The translations under genes and the position numbers were made by a program. A stretch of DNA of 64,000 nt from Rotaria socialis (taxonomy: Eukaryota; Rotifera; Eurotatoria; Philodinida; Philodinidae): NCBI GenBank assembly GCA_905331475.1, contig CAJNYU010004191.1:124001-188000 (forward strand), written 5' to 3'. Within the stretch, counting starts at the first letter, position 1. Each line of letters starts with the position of its first letter. Shown piece after piece: positions 56,240 to 64,000 of this stretch. The notes below the pieces were generated by a model. It worked only from the letters and a program-made list of their open reading frames with translations. It had not been told where the DNA came from and searched no databases.

Positions 56240-57340
56240 AAATCAATATCTAGACCAAATTTATGAATCTTACCGCTACGGCTCTTTGATAACTCTCTAG
56301 CAAGAATCTCTAGTGAAACGATGGTTAATTCCTCAGAAATGAAAAGTTCATTGAAAGGTACGCTTTCAATCGGGATTCAATCAACAGAGAATAGAGCCAA
56401 AAGAGAATAGGAATATATTTGATCATAGAGAAAACTGAGTCAAGAGATAAAATTCGAGTCAGCCCGATACATTTCTTGTATACATTCTTTCTATCAGAGT
56501 ATCTCAGTTGAAATCGAAACGACCGAACAGATTCTTTGCAAGCAAAGCGTACCACATGTTAAGATAATGTCGTTCTGTTTTCTCTTTAGAGTGCCTTTTT
56601 TATTAGCGTTCGGCAAAACAATAGGACGTATACTGCTACGAAGCACGCATTTGACTGATAGCTAGGGCTGCTGTATTACTGTAACCAGGAGTAAGTAATA
56701 AAGTTGTACTGAACGAATTCTTAGGTCGTTATTAAGAAAGACCGATACTTCTAGTATCATCAAAATGATAAAAAGAAAGCAACGTACTTTAAAAAAGTAA
56801 TAAACGACAAAGTACGAAAAAATATTACCGCTTAACGATTAAAAGTAATGTAGCACCCCTAGTGATAACATGTCAGCAAGTGTATCATAACTTTATCTTG
56901 GTGCTCGCTCTATTTTGCACTTTTTCTTTCATTCTCTCTGCGTGAGATTCGATATTCCGCTGACGAGAGAGTATAATCACAGATAACAGCATCTAACAAA
57001 ATGCACCAAAAATATACGTGTAATAGTCAGATTGTTAGTATGTATGATGTTTCTCAACGTCCAAATCTTGCAGTGTCATTTGTTGGTGAAAGTTGCGTCA
57101 AATAGCGAGTTTCTTTATCAACAGAGTGAAATTCTATAGTTACCGATTCATTCAATACTTCGATTACTATCAACCCAACACCAAATAATGTCGAGAGAAG
57201 ACATCTTTATGTGTGAGTTGTGGGCAAGTTTAGGAGGATTAACCAAATCGAAATCCTCAAGATTGAGAACTATTATTAGATTGTTCGTGTTCTCTATAAA
57301 AGCATTGATCTTACACCAAAGGAAAAAGGAAATCATGCAA
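56240..57340. other. intergenic, no supported gene
   Basis: AT-rich region upstream of the GMC gene. Nothing further recognised. Confidence 0.45.
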
Positions 57341-57343
57341 ATA

Positions 57344-58091
57344 ACGGGTGGTCCAGAATAAATGGCACACGTTGTATTTTGTGAGTATCTTGCTTAATTT
57401 TGTTTGTGACGAGCTGATATTAGAATCAAAAGATAGCCCGTTGAATTCTCTACAAGTACAGTATAAAACTTTATTCTGTAAAAAATACAGCAAAAATATA
57501 CAAGTAAGAATACTCAACACATTCAATTGAGCCAGCTTGCTAAGCTGAAAAATTGTCGTTTTTTAGAGTTTTTTCGTTGCCCCACGATGACAACAATAAA
57601 GTAGTATAGATATTTGGTAGCCCTTGAAAATCTCGGACAATTGTACCGAACCCAACGGTAAAAGTTGAGCTGAAATTCTCTCTTTCAATTCGACTGACGA
57701 AAAATATTAGATGTGAGTCAGTATGACTAACATTTTGAATAGAGTTTTGAAAAGTCTGTCTTTTAGACCGTCAAGTTAATTGCAACGACCTGTGAGCTGC
57801 ATAGAGAATAAGAGCATGTTTCAAAATGCTCAGAAACATCTTCATTACCAGTTTATTAGTTTTCAAAGTTCTAAAAAAGGCTCCAAATATTATTTAAAAG
57901 GTGGCTTAGAAAGTTGGCTCTCTCGAATGTGTTGAGTGTTTTTGCTTTGTTTTTTACAAAATAACGTTTCATACTGTACTCGTAGAGAATTCAACGGGCT
58001 ATCTTTTGATCCTAATGTCAGCTCTTCACAAACAAAGCTAAGCAAGATATTCACAAAATATAAAACGTGCCATTTATTCTTGGCCACCCGT
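57344..58091. mobile_element. TA-flanked inverted-repeat element (mariner-type MITE)
   Basis: The ends ACGGGTGGTCCAGAATAAAT (left) and ACGGGTGGCCAAGAATAAAT (right, inverted) extend to about 190-bp arms with roughly 85% similarity. TA lies on both sides (57342-57343, 58092-58093). The arms give mirror-image short open frames that are not genes. The about 370-bp centre has no transposase. Confidence 0.75.
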
Positions 58092-58094
58092 TAT

Positions 58095-59820
58095 TTAGGT
58101 TTCATTTAGATTTAGTTGAGAGCGATCTTCTTATCATTGTATTGTTTCTTTTTCTAATAGTAAATAGCTCGGCTTAGTTTTTTAAATTGCCATGCTGTAA
58201 TCAATGTCAAACGTAGACTCGATTCTGTTTTTCATACAAATATAAAAATGGTCTTTATTCATGATAGTTCTATTTTTGCAAAACTTGAGCTCCTAAATAT
58301 GTGCATGCAAAATAAATTCATATAACTCCATTATTTATCAAACTTGATCAACTAACTTTCTTTTCTCATCGTAGGTATTACTCTGAGGTTTTAATTGATG
58401 GAAATAAACCTCATGAATACTGTTAAAAATTATGAATTTCGATTTGAAAAATCACTTCGATATGTTTCTCTTTTCATGCACGCAGCATTTGAACTCTTGT
58501 CGTGTTAATATCTGGTAAGGGTTTTGCTATCTTTTCTATGCATCTTCTTTGATTTGTTACTATAAAACAAACTCCGCCGGTATCAAGTATCATAGTTATC
58601 CCGAATTTCATAAGATCAGTTCGAAGATATAAAGAGATTTCACAAGTTTCGAGATCGCCGGATATTACACTAGCAGACTACTTTTCATATGGACTTCTGG
58701 GACATTGCATGAATAGAAATTAGGTTGCTTCTAGAAAATACAATACTATCCATTAGTTAAACCGTTATAATCAATAATTAATTCACCTATGCAACTTATC
58801 ATTGGTTTGATGATATAATTTTATTCATGAAATATCATAAAATTCAGTTATAGAGATTAACCCTGACAAATACGGCAGTGAAAGTCAAGATTTAGAAGAT
58901 GCGAAAAATAAGAGTATCTTAATAAAATTCATAATATAAAAGACATGATTAGACGTGATTACTTTTTTTGTATATAATTTAAGAAAATGATCTGGTGAGA
59001 TGATTCGATCAAGGTTCTCTCAATACATTCATTGCATGCAACAATATTCTACCGTTCAGCGATCATGAGTGTTCCTTATATTGTTTTCAAGCAAAAACTA
59101 TCGATGATAATATCGCCTAATAAGAAAGGGAACACTGAAGATCGATGAACAGTCAACGATGCGCGATGAATTATGAGGATAAAACAAAGATATTTTATTT
59201 GATTTCATATCGATAAGCTGAAATAAAGTGAATAAAAAAAAGAAAAGAAAAGAAAGATTTTGTTTCTTGCTTAATAATTGTAAGCGTAATCGACGAGCCC
59301 AAAATGAGCAATTTCTTAAAGCAAAAAATGAGTGTAACAATAAAAACATATAAATGTTGTAGTAATACTGAACCATACACTAAATCCGAAGAGTTTATTA
59401 TTTGAGATCTTATATTACACAATATAAACATTCTATGAAAATAAACAGATCCTATAGCAATAACAAAATGATAGCTTCAAGTAGTTTCGGCGAGGCCATC
59501 AAATTTCGGCACACTCCGGCCACATTGCGTCGAACTTCAATGACTTCGCTGAAACTGTGCGGAATGCTACTAAAAGTCAGTTCCTCTAAGTGTTTTCGTC
59601 GAAATAAATAAAAAAACACGTTACATGAACAGTTTTTCTACGAGAAACAAAGACATCTGCCTCTCTTCATTTATAAGATATACAGTTTTCTCTCGTGAAT
59701 CTCTCATTATTCGACGGTCGACTTACATATAGAGTCAAAGTACAACTTTAGGACCATATCATTTACATACTTGATTGTATTCATCTACGATTCCCTCTTT
59801 AAGCCTCGAAAAACAACATA
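58095..59820. other. intergenic, no supported gene
   Basis: AT-rich. Open frames around 59098-59431 (minus) and 59402-59611 (plus) lack recognisable features. Confidence 0.45.
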
Positions 59821-59825
59821 GCAAA

Positions 59826-60017
59826 ATGCAAAAACTCAACCAATTGATTGCTTTGAGCGCCTTCTTAGTCTTAATGACTGCAACCTGCATGACACAAACC
59901 TTGGCCAATCAAGCTGAGAGCAATCACGGTTTATATCATTTAATCAATAAGCGTACGGTTTCTACTTTTTCGACGAGTTGCACTTCTTCATTGCAGCATA
60001 CAAGCTGCCTATCATAG
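59826..60017 (+). CDS. small secreted peptide precursor
   Basis: ATG 59826 opens a 63-residue frame: a strong signal peptide (LNQLIALSAFLVLMTATCMT, cleavage likely after TLA), a short spacer, a dibasic KR (INKR) and a final Ser/Thr/Cys-rich segment with two Cys ending HTSCLS. An upstream in-frame ATG at 59775 would add 17 residues before the signal. The layout signal-propeptide-KR-peptide resembles secreted neuropeptide-like or defence peptides, but no family is recognised. Confidence 0.5.
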   Translation: MQKLNQLIALSAFLVLMTATCMTQTLANQAESNHGLYHLINKRTVSTFSTSCTSSLQHTSCLS

Positions 60018-60029
60018 ATACCACAATAT

Positions 60030-61088
60030 CTGAACGGAGATCTTGCTGCTTGCAGTGCTATGAACTATTTATTTACCATGTTTTCGTCTTTATTATAATC
60101 GACTCTAAATCTTTGTTCTGGAATGAGAAAAAATACTGAAAGAGAGATTTAGTGTGAATCATTCATTTGTCGGATGTACGTCGATAATGTCATCTATTTC
60201 AAATCTTTGTTCTGAAATCAGCAAAATATTTGAATAGAATTATCTGTGTCTGGGCTATTTGTTTTTTGTGTGTTCGTTGAAGATAAACTTAAGTGTATCG
60301 TCATGGTCTCAAATGAAAAGAATATTTGAATAGTGTTTTTAATAAGCCTGTTAGCATTGTAGTGGTCCCCTACAATTCTAAACGGAGATCAAGTTGTATT
60401 TTCTAGTATAACGGTAGTACATCTGCCCGGATAGCAGAGGATGTGTGGTTCGAATCCCACGAAAGGACCATCTTTTTCTCCGTTCTGTGGTCATATCATC
60501 TCGCTGTTAGTCCAACACCTAACAAAGCTAAGTAGGTATTCTGTCAAAATATCACTTCATTGATAACTGATCGAGTGATTGAGACTGAGATTTTATCCGT
60601 TTGAGTATTCTATGATTCTAAACTAGCCCACTACTTTTTCTTAATAGGAAATATGACACAAACACACGCCTACAATGAAAATCCAACACTCGTATCACAT
60701 GATTACTTGGTTGACTTTCTCTTTTCATATTGTCAACTATTTTTCAAGAGATTCAAATAAAAATAACTAAGAATCATTACATGAAAATTCATTGTTTGGA
60801 GACAAACAAATAAGCTCACAAAGCCTATATCTACTGTACTGTTGAATTTAGCTCGACAATTCATTTTTATTAATACGTGTGAATGATATGTCCTATTTTC
60901 GTCTGCACTCCTTTGCGTATCTACTTCAAAAATATTGAAACGATAGGATGATACCCTATGGTCATCCATTGATTGCTGGTGCAAACTAGCTGATGTAGAA
61001 ATACGTTCAATCAGTTTTACAGAGTTCAAAGCTATTTCAAACATGAATTACACTCAGTATTGGATGCGTCGATGGAAAACTCACAGCA
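60030..61088. other. intergenic with a tRNA-like element
   Basis: Apart from the tRNA-like sequence at 60396-60468 no gene is supported. The open frame at 60733-61044 (minus) looks like chance. Confidence 0.4.
60396..60468 (+). tRNA. tRNA-like element, degenerate
   Basis: About 73 nt with box A-like TAGTATAACGG, perfect box B GGTTCGAATCC, anticodon arm TCTGC-CCGGATA-GCAGA (anticodon position GGA, but C at position 33) and a T-run just after. The acceptor has one mismatch and the T stem pairs poorly. It is related to the fragment at 41945-42010. More likely a tRNA pseudogene or SINE head than a working tRNA. Confidence 0.4.
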
Positions 61089-61600
61089 ATGCCAGCCTAT
61101 ACTAGGTTGCTGCTATCTGAATTTTGCGGATTCGTTCATTTTCATTTGTATGAATGTGAGCAAGCTTTACCATTTGTGTGCAAGAGTGTCGAAATATTTG
61201 AGTGCTTAGCCGATTGTGTCAACATGAGTAATGCTGTAAAGCACATTGGAGTAACTTATTATCAAATAGAATATCACGAAAGGTTAAGCCAAAATGCATT
61301 TAATCTTTGCATAGAAAATGATATCAGAATAGGTGTCTCGTTTCAAACATTTGGTATCATTTGCAAAGCTCGAAATAAATATGAAGAGTCTCTTGAATTT
61401 TTCGAAAAAATTCTTTGTACTACTAGAAAATCAAATCATCTTGATTTTGGTTCGGTTCACGAAAATTTCGGAACTGTTTATTATGATTTAAAATAATTTG
61501 ATAATTCTTTCGAATACTATGAGATATCTTTGGTTCTAGCTTTGGAAAACTATCCTTTGTACTTTAGACTACATGATCGACTCTTGTTCTGATTATCTTA
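61089..61600 (+). pseudogene. TPR-repeat pseudogene (ART-TPR or kinesin light chain-like)
   Basis: A 135-codon frame contains degenerate tetratricopeptide repeats (ICKARNKYEESLEFFEKIL and SVHENFGTVYYDLK). After the in-frame stop at 61494 the next repeat continues in the same frame (FDNSFEYYEISLVLALENYP). There is no convincing N-terminus. It resembles the TPR tail of the ART-TPR family represented at 25790-26560. Confidence 0.6.
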
Positions 61601-61609
61601 TCAAAACAG

Positions 61610-62388
61610 GACCCATCTAATTTTTTGTGTTTTTTCATATCATTTCTTCGCACAATGTTGGATGCATAAATGAATGTTTCGATAGAAAGAATAAAATGGA
61701 ATATTTGCAACATTTTTGCAATACTGTTTTCTTTTCTCATATCTCTTTTCACTTACGATAAACCAACAGAAAAATATTTATGCTTTAATTAACATGCAAT
61801 ACCTACTCTAAGAATTATTTCATTATCGAACGTTTTAAAAGTAGATGCGATGTGTAGGATACAGCTGCATATGCTGAAAAAATTTCTTAAACAAGCGTTT
61901 GCGAAAGTCATTACGAATTGTTGCAAGAACAGAAAGTATACACCTCAAGTAAGAACCAAATCCACGACTAAAGACCTGTTCTTCGAAGCAGTGAATGAAT
62001 CATTGTGTTAAACAAGAGCAGGGATCACATACGTACACATTTAGTCATATTCATCCACAAACAGAGCTAGGGTGCGAGTGTTGGTTGCTTACAAAGTAAG
62101 TTCTTCCAATAATCTGAAATGTATTGTACCTATGTCATTTGATGAAGTTTAGCGAATTCGTCATGTGCAAAAGAATTTATAATATGTTATATTTATTTCA
62201 ATTTTCAGCACTTTGTAATTTTCTAAAAATATACTGACACATGAAATATAAGTATAATATTAGAGTAACGTTGCTGAGAAGACACGCTTTGACTTTCAAA
62301 TAGAATAGACAAATTAATTCAAATAGAAGTAAATGGGAAGGTGAACGAAAAGATTAAAATCATCCACAATCAAATGTCAATAATGTAA
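61610..62388. other. intergenic, no supported gene
   Basis: AT-rich. Nothing recognised. Confidence 0.4.
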
Positions 62389-64000
62389 TTAATTGGTAGT
62401 AGAAATAGTACTATTTAATTGCATAGTATCATTGCCTTCTCTCTTCTTTCTCTCATCTTCGTCTCGTCGTTTGTACGAGACACGAGCCAAAGCAGCCATC
62501 ACAATAGATAGTCCAATGGCAATGACAACAAGCAAGTTCATTATTTTGTATCGTCCGGAGACAGCAAAGAGAAGAGTAAGAAAAGTCACATTGTTCAATT
62601 GAACGAGAACAGAGGCGGACAGAGATTCCGGAAGAGGATACGTGATCTCAGCTAGGCTCTCATAGACCAATGGTGCTGCAGCTCCTTGAAATAAGCCAAC
62701 AAGAGTGGCAGCAATTCCGATAGTGTATTGTGTCGAACTAAGAACATGTGCATCATAAAAAACACTACGAACGGACAGTTGAAACCAAACGATCGGGATG
62801 AAGCAGGCTATCAACACAATAATGATCAACATTTTGAGTGAACGTCGAAAACGAGACGAATCAGCCAGCGCACCTAAGCAAAACCCGCCAACAATGCTTG
62901 CTAATGATGAGGCAAAACCAAACCAACCTAATAGAAAGTTAAATTGAAGAATCTTTCGCACTGGCGGACGCTAATATTCACGACTAGTTATGTTTTATTG
63001 AACTGATCTGATCCTTAATGAATGCTGGTATACGTCAATGATTATACTAGTGTACTCATGCGATTCTTAATATAATAAAAATGTTCAGATACTGCTAATG
63101 TTTCTCAACTGGTTATTGTGTAGGAGGCTTTACGGTGGTTGCATTACATTATATTATTGGTTTTATTTCTAAATAAGAAGGTTGTACATGAGCCCAATAT
63201 TTCAGAGAATAACTTCTAGCATGGACAATCACTCCTACTACACACCCTTATAAACTTACCGGCTTGTTGCTCACTATAATTTTCAGGAGCAAGAATTGTA
63301 GAAAACAATGATGTCCACACACTAAATGTTCCAGTCATTACACCACCGACTATTGCAAGTAGAACAAATGAAGGATTCATGATACATTGTCGGAGACCTT
63401 TCATGTAAACTTTGAATCCTGAATCAGAATTGTTATTTTCTACGTTCATAAGTACTTCAGCTGCATGCGATGGTGGCTTGGGTGGCTGAGCAGGAAAGTA
63501 TGCTAAAGTAAGAATGCCAGCCACAAGTGCTAGACCAAGATGAAAATAGAGCAAGTATGGTAAGTTCGACGGCCTAGACACGATCCATGGATTAATAACG
63601 AAACTGACAGTCGAGCCGAATACATTTGCCATGATAGCGAATGTAGTAGCTCGTGCTCTCTCGTTAGGACCGAACCATAAACATGACAATTGAGAAACGG
63701 GCATCATCACAAGTGGACCACATGCAGCATTGATAATTTGGCCAGCATGAAAGAAGGATAGAGCGATGGTTTTGAAATGGGGATTTGAATGAGAAACAAC
63801 TATCGAAGGTATCACTCGAAGTAGAGTAGCTATAAAACAGGCAACAGCTATACAAATGACAGTGCGCCGGAGACCATTCCGTGTATTAAGAAGAATATAG
63901 GCAAGAGGAAGACAGGGTATGAATATAATGGGTCCCCAATTGAGGAGAAGATCAACGGTGGATGAAGAAATGTTGTAGTAGGATTGTGCACTAGGCGAAA
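62389..64000 (-). CDS. MFS transporter, SLC49-like (partial, runs off the window)
   Basis: Two exons seen: from beyond 64000 to 63260, and 62927-62389, with a 332-nt GT-AG intron and matching phase (EQQA/G/WFGFA). The visible part has SSTVDLLLNWGPIIFIPCLP near the window edge, then WFGPNERARATTFAIMANVF with FGSTVSFVINPW, a cytosolic loop, LLAIVGGVMTGTFSVWTSLF, then SLASIVGGFCLGALADSSRF and four more helices, ending in a charged tail. The WFGPNERA block and overall order resemble SLC49 family members (FLVCR/DIRC2). The substrate cannot be told from sequence. The 5' end lies outside. Confidence 0.82.

Noticed and set aside
57348..58087. Pair of similar 60-65 codon frames on opposite strands
   Set aside because: They are the inverted arms of the mariner-type element; no transposase lies between them.
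1..64000. CRISPR arrays, operons or other prokaryotic signals
   Set aside because: Genes are spliced with GT-AG introns, and no regularly spaced repeat array or ribosome-binding-site pattern is present.

Overview
The window reads as an animal nuclear genome. It is AT-rich, with spliceosomal GT-AG genes and mostly 49-130 nt introns. Expanded F-box/leucine-rich proteins, ART-TPR remnants, a GMC oxidoreductase, macro-PARP genes and GGTGTGGG telomere-like motifs together fit a bdelloid rotifer (Adineta/Rotaria type). This is inferred from gene families; no rRNA or mitochondrial marker is present to confirm it. || Layout. 1-6.5 kb is gene-poor and repeat-rich: a tRNA-Lys-derived SINE nested in a foldback element, two more motif-saturated islands and an orphan coiled-coil exon. 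6.6-14 kb (minus) is one long gene for a two-WSC, Thr-rich, single-pass membrane protein, reassembled from nine or more exons; a 3.1 kb intron that splits its second WSC domain carries two inverted-repeat elements. 14-19.6 kb has no convincing gene but holds a nested pair of foldback elements. 19.6-25.2 kb (minus) has two well-preserved housekeeping genes: an OCRL/INPP5B-type inositol polyphosphate 5-phosphatase (3 exons) and cyclin L (11 exons). 25.8-30 kb has an ART-TPR pseudogene, an F-box gene and a glutathione S-transferase pseudogene, all minus. 31.1-32.3 kb (plus) is an intact intronless 396-residue ORF of unknown family. 36.6-39.6 kb (plus) is a papain-fold protein whose predicted catalytic Cys is Tyr, fused to a C-terminal receiver/TIR-like domain. 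40.4-41.7 kb (plus) is an intronless von Willebrand A protein. 43.8-44.7 kb (plus) is a HAD-like phosphatase. 46.3-48.5 kb (minus) is a macro-domain/PARP protein. 49.8-51.7 kb (minus) is an F-box/LRR gene with a 13-nt micro-exon. 53.2-56.2 kb (minus) is a six-exon GMC oxidoreductase. 57.3-58.1 kb is a mariner-like inverted-repeat element. 59.8 kb has a small secreted-peptide ORF, 60.4 kb a tRNA-like element, 61.1 kb a TPR pseudogene, and 62.4-64.0 kb (minus, running off the end) an SLC49-like MFS transporter. || Exon lengths of the genes modelled to both ends (cyclin L, 5-phosphatase, GMC oxidoreductase, macro-PARP, HAD, papain-like, both F-box genes) sum to multiples of three, which supports the joins. 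The neighbours do not form an obvious pathway. || The most unusual signal is a set of small foldback elements. Each has near-perfect terminal inverted repeats and an interior saturated with its own private short motif (CCGGAA, TTACGG, AAGATCTTGG, GGATTC, GTACTTC, TTCGGGCC, AATTTCGACA, ACCGC). Some with different motifs share the same outer terminus, suggesting one mobilisation system carrying diverging fillings.
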